From DASPKM01 sp036402175 (lineage in GTDB: Bacteria > Bacteroidota > Bacteroidia > Chitinophagales > Chitinophagaceae), in the NCBI GenBank assembly GCA_036402175.1, contig DASWTK010000066.1:1-30907 (forward strand): 30,907 nucleotides of DNA, read 5' to 3'. Below the pieces are notes generated by a model. That model worked only from the letters and a program-made list of their open reading frames with translations, had not been told where the DNA came from and ran no database searches. Positions 16,964 to 25,619 of this stretch are shown here, in pieces. The number at the start of each line of letters is the position of its first letter. Positions within the stretch are counted from its first letter, which is position 1. The translations under genes and the position numbers were made by a program.

Positions 16964-19135
16964 CTAATTCACCAGAATCTCATCCACAAATATCCAGGCC
17001 TTTTCTCCCTTGCCAGGATGCCATGCGGGTAATTTGCCAACAGGATGGGCAATGAGCTTTACATATTTAACTGAAGTTGGTTTGAATTTGCATTCGAAGT
17101 TTTTTATAAGACCGGGTATTGCTTTACCAGGCTGTTGTGGTTTTAGTTGACCCAGTAATTTCAAGTTCCTGCTATCGTTGCCGCCCCAGATCTCAATTTG
17201 TTGTGGAGGCATAATATAAGCGCCAACATCAACCAAACCATTTAAGCCGATATTCCTTACTGTAACTGATTCAGGAAAAACAAGCAGGCACTCCATCCTG
17301 TTTTCACGAAATGCTACCCAATTGCCCAGGCGGAAATTTAATTCACCCAGTTCATGATTTATCAGAAGTTTATTTTCGGGATCTGCGTATTTTATATCGG
17401 GCTTTGCCAAATAAATAACAGTATCCGGGGTATAAGTATTTTTTATAAAATCAATCTCCAGCAGGTCGCTGCTGATCCATCCGGGTTTATAAGCCCTGGC
17501 CCTGACAAATGTATTGCTGTTAAGAATTTCATCGCCCTTGTACACAGCCGCACGAATGCTGTCGGGTTCACTGCCATCGAGGGTATAACGAATGACCGTG
17601 TTCTGTATGTAGTGCTTCAATCTTAATACAACAGGAGTATCGGCAATAAATCTTTTCTCGTTCAGTGATACCGGCGGTGAAAGTTTCAAAACAATTGTAT
17701 CGCTTTTGAATCCTGTTTCAAAGCTGATGGCTTTAAGCTTTTGCTTCAACCTGTTTACATCTGCTTCTGCCACGGAAGTATTCCAGATATATACTGTCCT
17801 GAGGTTAGTCATGGCCCGAAGTTCCTCCAATTGCGATGCTGTTACCTTTGTTCCCGACAGGCTAAGCGCCTGCAGGTGTTTTAATTTTTTTAATTCTGTT
17901 AAGCTATTACCACTGATACCTGTAAAGGAAAGATTGAGCTGCCGGAGGTTTTCAAATTCACTGATCAGTTTTATATCTCCTTCCTGCAAAGGCATTTGGG
18001 CAAGATTGAGTGAGACCACCTGCTTTTTTATCTGACCCAGGTCCTTCAGCTGGTCGCTGTTAAACAGATTGCTATTAAAGAAACTGACCGATAACGCTGG
18101 TGAACCCATCGCCTCCGGACTAACCACACGATTTACTGAATTTAATTTGCTCACCACCGATGGATCTGCCTCGGGAAAATCATAAGTTACAATTTCAGTA
18201 GTAGCAAAATTTTTAAGCGCTATCTGATACAACGTGTCGGACGGTGACAGGTCGGCCACCTTCAGGTTGAAATCGCCGCCCTTTCTTATCCATAACGCCA
18301 GAATTTCTTTTTCCTCTTCAGTCAGTTGTGGTTTGTTCTTAGGCGGCATGTGCTTCTTTTGTTCCAGCGGCAGGTGAATTCTTTGCAGCAGCAGTCCAAA
18401 GTCTGCCGCAGTGGTATCCCAAAGCTTTCCATTCTTTCCTCCTTTCAGTAACAACTCTTCAGTTTCCATCACCAGCTCGCCTTTTGCTTTTTTATTGTTG
18501 TGGCACGAAATGCACTTTTGTTCCAGTATCGGCCTTACCATATGTTTGTACACCCCGGCTTCTTCCAGCGAAACTGTTTGCTGAGGGGTGGTACTTGTCA
18601 CAGGCGCCAGCAGAAAATCTTCCCCATGCGTAATGCCTGCTCCAAGATGACCGGTAACCACAATCAGGAACAGGGCGGCTACAGAAGTAATAATGGTGAC
18701 TGATCTGTTGATCTTAACCTGGCTTTGAAACCAGTACCAGAAAAAGGCAAACAGTGAAATGGAGACTCCGCCCCACTTATGAGCCGACAATGCTTCCTGA
18801 TCGTAACCTTCCTCTTTTGAAAGGAACAAACCCATGATCGCCGTGATCACGGCCGTGAATGCCGCTATTAATAAAACGAGTGAGCCGATATCGTTATTAA
18901 TGTTGTCTTCCGATTTTCCACGTGGCGTTATAACAACCAGCAGCGCATACAAAACAATTAATACCAGCGGAAAATGCAACAGCATCGGATGCATGCGGCC
19001 AACCACCTGCAACCAGGCAGGCAGTGAAAGCGAATCTTCAAACAATAGTAAAAACAGCAACATGCAATTCAATGCAAGCGCCATATTGAACAATACGGAT
19101 TTCCAGCCTTGTATTTGATTGGATCTCGTTGTCAT
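16964..19135 (-). CDS. Membrane c-type cytochrome with LRRs and GH20-type C-terminal modules
   Basis: 723 residues. About four or five transmembrane helices (within 15-170, including 'MHPMLLHFPLVLIVLYALLV') resemble the DUF2231-type domain seen in planctomycete cytochrome proteins. A PSCyt1-like domain follows with one haem c motif, Cys208-x-x-Cys211-His212, and a 'MPPKNKPQLTEEE' loop that may provide the axial Met. Residues about 372-460 contain leucine-rich repeats ('LRQLNLSFTGISG', 'LQALSLSGTKVT'). Then come a chitobiase C-terminal-like module ('TVIRYTLDGSEPD') and a discoidin-like end ('PAWHPGKGEKAWIFVDEI') as found after the catalytic domain of Bacteroidota GH20 enzymes, but with no GH20 domain. 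Last gene of the four-gene operon; its start overlaps the preceding stop by 4 bp (ATGA). Probably an electron-transfer protein that also binds glycan or protein (inference). Confidence 0.8.
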   Translation of the reverse strand: MTTRSNQIQGWKSVLFNMALALNCMLLFLLLFEDSLSLPAWLQVVGRMHPMLLHFPLVLIVLYALLVVITPRGKSEDNINNDIGSLVLLIAAFTAVITAIMGLFLSKEEGYDQEALSAHKWGGVSISLFAFFWYWFQSQVKINRSVTIITSVAALFLIVVTGHLGAGITHGEDFLLAPVTSTTPQQTVSLEEAGVYKHMVRPILEQKCISCHNNKKAKGELVMETEELLLKGGKNGKLWDTTAADFGLLLQRIHLPLEQKKHMPPKNKPQLTEEEKEILALWIRKGGDFNLKVADLSPSDTLYQIALKNFATTEIVTYDFPEADPSVVSKLNSVNRVVSPEAMGSPALSVSFFNSNLFNSDQLKDLGQIKKQVVSLNLAQMPLQEGDIKLISEFENLRQLNLSFTGISGNSLTELKKLKHLQALSLSGTKVTASQLEELRAMTNLRTVYIWNTSVAEADVNRLKQKLKAISFETGFKSDTIVLKLSPPVSLNEKRFIADTPVVLRLKHYIQNTVIRYTLDGSEPDSIRAAVYKGDEILNSNTFVRARAYKPGWISSDLLEIDFIKNTYTPDTVIYLAKPDIKYADPENKLLINHELGELNFRLGNWVAFRENRMECLLVFPESVTVRNIGLNGLVDVGAYIMPPQQIEIWGGNDSRNLKLLGQLKPQQPGKAIPGLIKNFECKFKPTSVKYVKLIAHPVGKLPAWHPGKGEKAWIFVDEILVN

Positions 19136-20169
19136 ACAACCGGAGAAAGTTTATAAGGGTAGACCTGCCCGGAATTCCATTGCGCTACATAAATATTTTC
19201 TTCATCATCTATGCATACATCGTGAGGATATTGAAACACCTTAGTGGTCTGATGCATTTCATCGGGGACATTATTATTATAGGCAGGCAGGTTGCCACCG
19301 GGGCAGGAAACTACTTTATAGTTTTTATCGAGAATGAGCAGGAATCCTGATTGTTTCCATTGCTGCGACTGCGACTGCAAAACCGCTGCATACAGATAAT
19401 CTCCATGAATTACCGGACGGCATACCCAGGCACCCGGAAGGTTTATAGTGTTTATATAATTCCCATCCATTGTGTAACGCTTGAAAGCATTCTGCATGCG
19501 TGAGCTTACAATCAGGCATGGTTGATTTTTATCTCTGTCATCAATACAGATACCGTGAGCATTGTGCAGATATTTATCGCCCTCTCCCCTTCCTCCGAAA
19601 TGACGGATATATTTTCCCTTGTGATCGTATTGAACAATAAAATCCTTTCCGTAACCGTCAGCAACATAGATATCACCATTCGGAGCTACAATCGTTTCTG
19701 TTGGAATATATTCATCGGCTTTTGTGTATTGCCCTGTTTCTTTTGGATAATCCATCGTCATCAAAACGCTTCCGTCAACTGTTGTCTTTATCACCTGGTG
19801 GCGGTTGTTATCGCAGATAAATAATACATCTTCGCCATTTTCATTAAATAAGGTCAGACCGTGTGCCCCGGGGTATTCATGCCCCCAGGATTTGATCAGT
19901 TTCCCGCTTCTATCGTAAATGATCACATTGTTCTTCGTTTCATTGGTAAGCAGAATGATCCGGCCCAGTTTGTCCTGCACCATTTCATGACAATCCTTTA
20001 CCGGATTTTGAGCGGGATTCAGCTGACTCCATTTTGTGTTCAGCTTGTATCGTTTGTTGTTGTGCCCAAGTATAATGTCCTCAGGTTTTGCCCCGCGGAG
20101 AATAGAGGGTGCATACAACATGCCGGCCGCAAGAACTGATGATTGCCGGATGAATAACTTACGGTTCAT
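19132..20169 (-). CDS. NHL/6-bladed beta-propeller protein
   Basis: 345 residues. The N-terminus (MNRKLFIRQSSVLAAGMLYA) resembles a Tat signal, but the second arginine of the twin pair is Lys, so export may be by Tat or Sec. Repeats of the form 'ngdiyVADgyg' recur through the protein ('VFDGS'-like turns, 'NGDIYVADGYGKDFIVQYDH', 'HNAHGICIDD', 'YPHDVCIDDEENIYVAQWNS'), giving a six-bladed NHL-type propeller. Such proteins usually bind other proteins or sugars, and some are lyases or lactonases; no catalytic residues can be assigned here. It is third in the operon, 13 bp after the DUF1501 gene, and overlaps the next gene by 4 bp, implying translational coupling. Confidence 0.82.
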   Translation of the reverse strand: MNRKLFIRQSSVLAAGMLYAPSILRGAKPEDIILGHNNKRYKLNTKWSQLNPAQNPVKDCHEMVQDKLGRIILLTNETKNNVIIYDRSGKLIKSWGHEYPGAHGLTLFNENGEDVLFICDNNRHQVIKTTVDGSVLMTMDYPKETGQYTKADEYIPTETIVAPNGDIYVADGYGKDFIVQYDHKGKYIRHFGGRGEGDKYLHNAHGICIDDRDKNQPCLIVSSRMQNAFKRYTMDGNYINTINLPGAWVCRPVIHGDYLYAAVLQSQSQQWKQSGFLLILDKNYKVVSCPGGNLPAYNNNVPDEMHQTTKVFQYPHDVCIDDEENIYVAQWNSGQVYPYKLSPVV

Positions 20170-20182
20170 AGTTGAGTATGTG

Positions 20183-21628
20183 TTATGCGATCAATCCTTT
20201 CACTACTTCGCCTGAAACATCAGTCAGCCTGTAACGTCTTCCGAGGTGTTTGAACACCAGTTTTTCATGATCCATCCCCATCAGGTGCAGAATGGTAGCA
20301 TGAAAATCATGAACGTGCACAGGATCTCTCGCGATGTTATAACCAAATTCATCGGTCTCACCATACACTCCGGGTTTAACGCCTCCTCCGGCCATCCAAA
20401 CAGTAAAGCAGCGCGGGTGATGATCGCGGCCATAATTTTCTTTCGTCAATGCGCCCTGGCAATAATTGGTTCGCCCAAACTCGCCACCCCAGATCACCAG
20501 CGTTTCATCCAGTAAACCTCTTTGCTTCAGGTCGGTGATCAGCGCTGCCGAAGGCTGGTCTACGTCCTGGCATTGGCCCCTTATCTCAGCCGGTAAATTA
20601 TTATGACCATCCCATCCCTGGTGATAGAGCTGTACGAATCTTACTCCGTTCTCAGATAATTTTCTTGCAAGCAGGCAATTCGCCGCGTAAGTACCGGGCG
20701 TCAAACAATCCGGACCATATAATTTAATAATATCCTCTGGTTCTTTGCTCAGGTCAGTTACATTGGGCACAGCGGTTTGCATGCGATACGCCATCTCGTA
20801 TTGCTGTATTTTGGCAATGATCTCGGGATCGCCAAATTCTTTGTACGACTCCTGGTTCAATTCAGATAACTTATCCAGCATCTTCCTTCGCTCGTCCTTG
20901 TCGATTCCTTCAGGATTATTCAAATACAATACAGGACTTTCACCACTGCTGAATTGAACGCCCTGGTGAATAGAATCAAGAAATCCATTTGTCCATAGCT
21001 TTGAGTAAACACCCTGCCCGTTGCCCTTTCCTTTTGAAAGCAATACACAGAAAGCAGGAAGATTCTGATTCTCGCTACCGAGTCCGTAACTGATCCACGA
21101 TCCCATGCTGGGCCTGTTACCTACCTGCGCTCCCGTTTGAAAAAAGGTAAGCGCGGGATCGTGATTGATGGCTTCCGTGAAAAGTGATCGCACAATACAC
21201 AGGTCATCCACAACCCTGGAAGTATGAGGTAACAGCTCACTGATCCACGCGTTTGAGTTACCATACTGATTGAATTGAAATACGCTTCCAGCCAACGGGA
21301 ATTTTTTCTGATCGGCGGTCATGCCCGTGAGGCGTTGGCCCATTCTGATGGATGCCGGAAGATCCTGTCCGTGCATTTGCTGAAGCATGGGCTTATAATC
21401 GAACAGATCAAGTTGCGATGGGGCGCCGTTCTGAAAAAGATAAATGACGCGTTTGGCTTTAGGCGCAAAATGCGGTAGCCCTGTTATCACCATTTCGCTC
21501 TCGTCACTGCAAAACAGATCGGGTATCAGTAATGAACCCAAAGCAACCCCGCCAATGCCAAGGCTTAACCGCGATAAAAATTTCCGGCGGTTTATATTTA
21601 ACCTGTGTTCAAGTATATCTTTCGACAT
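20183..21628 (-). CDS. DUF1501 family protein, Tat-exported
   Basis: 481 residues. A twin-arginine signal is clear: Asn13-Arg14-Arg15-Lys-Phe-Leu followed by a hydrophobic 'GIGGVALGSLLIP' core, so the folded protein is moved to the periplasm. The body matches DUF1501, an alkaline-phosphatase/sulfatase-superfamily relative: 'AKRVIYLFQNGAPSQLDLFD' near the N-terminus, 'GWDGHNNLP' and 'VIWGGEFGRTNYCQGA' in the middle, 'GRDHHPRCFTVWMAGGGVK' and 'VHDFHATILHLMG' near the end. The biochemical activity of DUF1501 is not established; Asp/His/Gly positions suggest a metal site. Such genes are almost always next to PSD1 cytochrome genes, as here (13 bp gap upstream). Confidence 0.9.
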   Translation of the reverse strand: MSKDILEHRLNINRRKFLSRLSLGIGGVALGSLLIPDLFCSDESEMVITGLPHFAPKAKRVIYLFQNGAPSQLDLFDYKPMLQQMHGQDLPASIRMGQRLTGMTADQKKFPLAGSVFQFNQYGNSNAWISELLPHTSRVVDDLCIVRSLFTEAINHDPALTFFQTGAQVGNRPSMGSWISYGLGSENQNLPAFCVLLSKGKGNGQGVYSKLWTNGFLDSIHQGVQFSSGESPVLYLNNPEGIDKDERRKMLDKLSELNQESYKEFGDPEIIAKIQQYEMAYRMQTAVPNVTDLSKEPEDIIKLYGPDCLTPGTYAANCLLARKLSENGVRFVQLYHQGWDGHNNLPAEIRGQCQDVDQPSAALITDLKQRGLLDETLVIWGGEFGRTNYCQGALTKENYGRDHHPRCFTVWMAGGGVKPGVYGETDEFGYNIARDPVHVHDFHATILHLMGMDHEKLVFKHLGRRYRLTDVSGEVVKGLIA

Positions 21629-21641
21629 AAAAATTATTAAA

Positions 21642-23957
21642 CTACTTCACAACTGCTTCTTCCATATTATAGATCAAACTCACTGTTTTCATCAATGCCG
21701 CGGTCTGATTCTCTTTTCCATCTTTCCTTTGCGGGTACTCTCCTGCATTCAAAGTAAGCGCAGCACTGAGTTTCTTCTGATTGAATAGCTGAAGCTGATC
21801 GGTATAATAATCCTCCAGCAATTTAGATTCTTTTGAAGAAGGCGCACGACAAATAATACTCCTGAAAGCTTTCGCAATATTTTCTTTAACTGAGTTTCCG
21901 GTTGATAAGTTCTGCGCCATCACCCTGGCTGCTTCCAGCACCGCGGGATCATTCATCATCACCAGCGCCTGCAAAGGTGTATTGGTTTTTAATCTTTTTA
22001 CTTCACACTGATCGCGGTTGCTTGCATCGAACATGATCATCACAGGCGGCGGTACGGTGAGTTTGATAAAATTATAAAGTCCGCGACGGTACAATGCTTC
22101 ATTATGATCCTGCCGGTAAACAGCCAGTTCGCCCCTGCCCGATGTAGTAGATTCCCAGATACCTTTTGGTTGATATGGCTTCACACTCGGCCCTCCGATT
22201 GTCTTTACCAGGAGACCACTGCTGGCCAGGTACATATCACGGATGAACTCTGCTTTAAGTCGCTGACGGGGCGACCTCGATAAATAAATATTCTCCGGAT
22301 CTTTCTTTAGTTGCTTGTCAGAAACTTTTGCTGACTGGCGATATGTGGCGGATAACACTATTTGTTTTACCAGGCGTTTGATGTTCCAGTTGTGCTCCAT
22401 AAAATCAACAGCAAGCCAGTCCAGCAATTCAGGATGCGAAGGCAGATCACCCTGCATTCCAAAATCACCGGTTGTTTTTACCAGCCCTCTTCCAAAAAAT
22501 TCCTGCCACAACTGGTTTACAAATACTCTTGCAGTCAGCGGATTGTCTTTATCAATCGTCCATTGTGCAAGACCGATACGATTGCGTGCATATTTTGCCG
22601 TATCAAATTTCAGAACGGCCCTTACTGCAGTTGCCTGGACTTCTTCTCCGGGCTGATCGTATACGCCCCGGTTTAATAAAAAAGTCCTTCGCAGCGTATC
22701 TCTCTCACCCATTACCGAAACGGTAAGTGAACCGGTATCCTTTGCATGAATGAAGGACAGCATATTTTTTCTGTCTTCTGCGCTGATAGTTAAGATCGGA
22801 TTCTTCGCGGGTTTTGAAGCTGTTACATCACCTTCATAACCCTTTTCCTTAGTATTGTTAAAGAATGCGAGAAGGGAATAATAATCTGTTTGTGAAAACG
22901 GATCATACTTATGATCATGACACTGGGCGCATTCCATGGTAATACCCAGGATTCCCTTGCTGAACGTTTTTGTCTTGTCAATCAAATATTCAACGCGGTA
23001 TTCCTCATCAATTACGCCACCCTCTTCGGTGTATTTATGATTGCGGAAAAAACCAGTAGCCAGTATTTTTTCCTTATCAGCGCCTGGAAGCATGTCGCCC
23101 GCAATTTGCCAGGTGAGGAACTTATCGTAGGGCAGGTTCTTATTGAACGCATTGATGACCCAGTCGCGCCAGGGCCATTGTGTACGAACATTATCATCCT
23201 GGTAACCGTAGCTGTCGGCATAACGCGCTACATCCATCCAATGCACGGCCATTTTTTCGCCATACTGCTGGGTCTGCAATAAAGCATCCACCATTTTCTC
23301 GTACGCGTTGGCCGATTTGTCTGCAATGAATTTGTCCATCATCTCCAGCGAAGGCGGAAGCCCGGTAAGATCATAACAAACTCTTTTCAGCAAGCGTTCT
23401 TTATCTGCTTCCTCATTTGGTTGCAATCCTTTCGCGTTTAATTTTTCAAGGATGAAATGATCGATCTCGTTTTTTACCCAATCCTTGTTTTTAACTTCAG
23501 GAGGCGTGGTTTTGATGGGTTTTACAAATGCCCAGTGCGGTTCGTATACCGCTCCCTGCTCAATCCATTTTTTGAAAAGTTTTATTTCATATTCATTTAA
23601 TGCCCCAAGATGCGATTCGGGCACCGGCATTATGTACGAAGTATCGGAAGTGGAAATACGCTGGTACAGAACAGAACGCTCAGGATTACCAGGTACAATT
23701 GCAAATTCGCCTTTGGTTTCTTTTAGTGGCGCATATGCGCTATCCGCAATATCAAGCCGAAGGCTGGCCTGACGGTGGCCTGGATCGGGGCCATGACATT
23801 TAAAGCATTTATCGGAGAGAATTGGCCTGATATGAAAATTAAAACTGACGGTTTTGGGCAACGGGCTTTGCTGTTCATTGTTCTGATCCAGGCAGGAAAC
23901 CAATCCCGCTACAACAACAGCAATCGTTATAATACAAAGTAAGATTCGCCCTTTCAT
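21642..23957 (-). CDS. PSD1 / DUF1549-DUF1553 c-type cytochrome lipoprotein
   Basis: 771 residues. Lipobox LVSC (Cys22) predicts lipid anchoring after export. The order is a PSCyt1 haem-binding domain with Cys51-x-x-Cys54-His55 ('KCFKCHGPDPGHRQASLRLD'), then DUF1549 ('HWAFVKPI', 'LKRVCYDLTGLPPS', 'HWMDVARYADSYGYQ') with a second haem motif Cys343-x-x-Cys346-His347 ('CAQCHDHKYDPF'), and DUF1553 ('RVFVNQLWQEFFGRGLV', 'MFDASNRDQCEVKR', 'TPLQALVMMNDP'). This is the standard planctomycete-type architecture and length. Its reaction is unknown; the two haem motifs suggest redox chemistry in the periplasm. First gene of the four-gene operon. A 20-bp element just upstream is shared with the rhamnosidase gene. 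Confidence 0.93.
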   Translation of the reverse strand: MKGRILLCIITIAVVVAGLVSCLDQNNEQQSPLPKTVSFNFHIRPILSDKCFKCHGPDPGHRQASLRLDIADSAYAPLKETKGEFAIVPGNPERSVLYQRISTSDTSYIMPVPESHLGALNEYEIKLFKKWIEQGAVYEPHWAFVKPIKTTPPEVKNKDWVKNEIDHFILEKLNAKGLQPNEEADKERLLKRVCYDLTGLPPSLEMMDKFIADKSANAYEKMVDALLQTQQYGEKMAVHWMDVARYADSYGYQDDNVRTQWPWRDWVINAFNKNLPYDKFLTWQIAGDMLPGADKEKILATGFFRNHKYTEEGGVIDEEYRVEYLIDKTKTFSKGILGITMECAQCHDHKYDPFSQTDYYSLLAFFNNTKEKGYEGDVTASKPAKNPILTISAEDRKNMLSFIHAKDTGSLTVSVMGERDTLRRTFLLNRGVYDQPGEEVQATAVRAVLKFDTAKYARNRIGLAQWTIDKDNPLTARVFVNQLWQEFFGRGLVKTTGDFGMQGDLPSHPELLDWLAVDFMEHNWNIKRLVKQIVLSATYRQSAKVSDKQLKKDPENIYLSRSPRQRLKAEFIRDMYLASSGLLVKTIGGPSVKPYQPKGIWESTTSGRGELAVYRQDHNEALYRRGLYNFIKLTVPPPVMIMFDASNRDQCEVKRLKTNTPLQALVMMNDPAVLEAARVMAQNLSTGNSVKENIAKAFRSIICRAPSSKESKLLEDYYTDQLQLFNQKKLSAALTLNAGEYPQRKDGKENQTAALMKTVSLIYNMEEAVVK

Positions 23958-23973
23958 ATACCCCTAAGGAAAC

Positions 23974-23994
23974 TGTACTGAAAGCTACTAAAAA
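23974..23994 (-). promoter_or_regulatory. Upstream element shared with the rhamnosidase gene
   Basis: Plus-strand sequence TGTAC, T, GA, then AAGCTACTAAAAA, ending 17 bp before the PSD1 start codon. The same element recurs at 28381-28400 upstream of the GH78 gene with one substitution and one single-base gap, in the same orientation relative to the gene. On the minus strand it contains TAGCTTTC, similar to the Bacteroidota -7 box, so it may be a core promoter plus a regulator site. Confidence 0.5.
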
Positions 23995-24046
23995 TCCCCT
24001 TGCGAACCGATGTTTGTTTCTATGAAAAGATTGCCGTTGCTTAAGG

Positions 24047-24496
24047 CTAATATCTCCTGAACTCATACCGGTAATCTTCGCCGTAGCGGTTCATGTAACC
24101 CACCATACGGCCACCAGATAATTCAATGGAATAAAATTCCCATTCTATAGCGTCATCGTAATAATAATCGTAAAGTCTCAATTCCAGTGAATATCTTAAA
24201 TCATTCCGCCAGTTGCCGTTATAATCATAATATCCATCCGAACGCTGCACTATTCTCCAGGTTCCATCCATCTGACCGATATGATCTGAATATTCAGCGT
24301 TGCCGCCATTATAAAAATAAAATGTTCCGTTTTCATACCCCGTATAAACAGGTTGAGTGCCATACTGGGTTTGCCTTTCCACCGATACGATCCTCCAGTT
24401 GCCAACAATGTTGGCCTGTGTTTCGGGTACCGACTTGCTACAGGAGGCAAAAATGATAACAGGAGCAAGCAGGAGCAGGTAAAATTTGCGGTTCAT
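24047..24496 (-). CDS. Lipocalin-like lipoprotein, function unknown
   Basis: 149 residues with a lipoprotein signal (FASC, Cys19). After the anchor comes 'IVGNWRIVSVERQTQ', the usual start of lipocalin-like (DUF4923/DUF5004-type) barrels, where G-x-W opens the first strand. The rest is rich in Tyr, Asp and Gly with alternating strands ('GTFYFYNGGNAEYSD', 'DGTWRIVQRSDGYYDYNGNW', 'MVGYMNRYGEDYRYEF'). A single small beta-barrel at the outer or inner membrane is likely; the ligand is not known. It is upstream of the PSD1 operon on the same strand, but the 89-bp gap holds a promoter-like element, so it is probably separate. Confidence 0.7.
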   Translation of the reverse strand: MNRKFYLLLLAPVIIFASCSKSVPETQANIVGNWRIVSVERQTQYGTQPVYTGYENGTFYFYNGGNAEYSDHIGQMDGTWRIVQRSDGYYDYNGNWRNDLRYSLELRLYDYYYDDAIEWEFYSIELSGGRMVGYMNRYGEDYRYEFRRY

Positions 24497-24698
24497 ATAA
24501 TTGTTTAGTTAGTAAGAACAAACCACCTGCCTATTGTTTAATTGAAAATGATGCTGCCGGGCTTTTACGTAAAAATTAACCTAATTCACTGCTGAAATCT
24601 CGTCGTAACATCGCTTTGCCACTTTTCTGCCAGATCACCTGCTTTTTTTACTGATTCAAACCTTTCATTGATCCAAACCTCCCTCTTGCAAGTCGGAC

Positions 24699-24767
24699 TT
24701 GATAAAGGGCTTTCGGTGATGTTTTCTTTGTGGAAACAAAAAACAATCACTCAAAAAAAAACAAAAA
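24699..24767 (+). promoter_or_regulatory. Candidate promoter and A-rich leader
   Basis: TTG (24699-24701), a 21-nt spacer and TTTCTTTG (24723-24730) resemble the Bacteroidota TTTG / TAnnTTTG promoter with one mismatch. The 37-nt leader that would follow ends in a run of A residues interrupted once by C (24753-24767) directly before the ATG at 24768. There is no Shine-Dalgarno sequence, as is usual in this phylum. The rest of the 271-bp divergent region shows nothing else I can name. Confidence 0.4.
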
Positions 24768-25565
24768 ATGAAAAGTTTATTTCAACCTGCAGTTATCGCA
24801 ATGATTGTAGTTGCAGGCTTAGCATCTTGCAAAAAAGAAGGGATCCAACCCAATGATTCAACCATCACCCCACCCGAAGTGGAAGCCGGTCGTTCCGTCA
24901 ACCTCAATGTTGCACACAACCTGGTAAGAAAAGGGACCGATTCACTGGTTTACAATGCTGGCGGTACACTGACAAAAGTAATTTACAGCCCTTCCGTTTT
25001 TGTGTCGTACCAGAAATCGGGCAACATTCTTACAGCCAGTAAATTTGAAAACAATGTATTGAAAGCGAAAGTTGAATATACACTCGTTAATGGAAGAACT
25101 TCCCAGTCAAAACACACCAGTTACGAATCAAATGTAGCCGTAACCAAAACCTGGTTGTATGATTATAACGCCGACAACAGGCTTATCCAGAAGTACAATA
25201 AAGACAATTCAACCGAAAGAATAAATTTTGTATGGATCGGACAGGACAATCTTGCAGTGATCAAATGGTTTAACGGTTCCAATCAGCAAACAGCGGCGCT
25301 TCAGTTTACTCGTAATGCGCAGGCAGATAAGATAAAGATCAATTCAACCCGGTCTGGCCTCGATCCATATCTGAAAATTTTTGGAACGCCATGCGGTATC
25401 ATGTCTACCGGCGAAGACATGACCTATCCTCTCTCACCCGCTTCTAACTTTAAGGAAAGCCACTCATTTACTTACGACAGAGATGGATACCCGGTAAAAG
25501 TTTCGGTGTACGACCCAACAAACTGGACTCTTAAGTATACGCAAACATTCGCTTATTCAAATTGA
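24768..25565 (+). CDS. YD-repeat-like lipoprotein, function unknown
   Basis: 265 residues. Lipobox LASC (Cys21) after a short hydrophobic signal marks a lipoprotein. The body is a series of beta strands with motifs of the Rhs/YD kind ('TWLYDYNADNRLIQKYN', 'SHSFTYDRDGYPVKVSVYD'), each like a blade of a beta-sheet shell, but far too short for an Rhs toxin. Many Bacteroidota carry such DUF4595-like surface lipoproteins; no activity is known. It may be a distant paralogue of the lipoprotein at 28667-29461, which has similar size and the same layout on the other side of the rhamnosidase gene. It has its own promoter-like region and a hairpin terminator behind it. Confidence 0.7.
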   Translation: MKSLFQPAVIAMIVVAGLASCKKEGIQPNDSTITPPEVEAGRSVNLNVAHNLVRKGTDSLVYNAGGTLTKVIYSPSVFVSYQKSGNILTASKFENNVLKAKVEYTLVNGRTSQSKHTSYESNVAVTKTWLYDYNADNRLIQKYNKDNSTERINFVWIGQDNLAVIKWFNGSNQQTAALQFTRNAQADKIKINSTRSGLDPYLKIFGTPCGIMSTGEDMTYPLSPASNFKESHSFTYDRDGYPVKVSVYDPTNWTLKYTQTFAYSN

Positions 25566-25588
25566 TCCATTCATTTCCTCAATTAAAA

Positions 25589-25618
25589 AACCTCTTCACG
25601 CGAAGAGGTTTCCCTGTT
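25589..25618. terminator. Bidirectional intrinsic terminator
   Basis: AACCTCTTC (25589-25597) pairs with GAAGAGGTT (25602-25610) around ACGC. An A-run on the left (25585-25590) gives the T-tract for the minus-strand GH78 gene. The T-rich stretch to the right serves the plus-strand lipoprotein gene less strongly. It lies exactly between the two convergent genes. Confidence 0.8.
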
Positions 25619-25619
25619 A

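Noticed and set aside
24768..25565. Rhs-type polymorphic toxin
   Set aside because: YD-like motifs are present but the protein is only 265 residues, lipid-anchored, and has no toxin tip or adjacent immunity gene; the same holds for 28667-29461.
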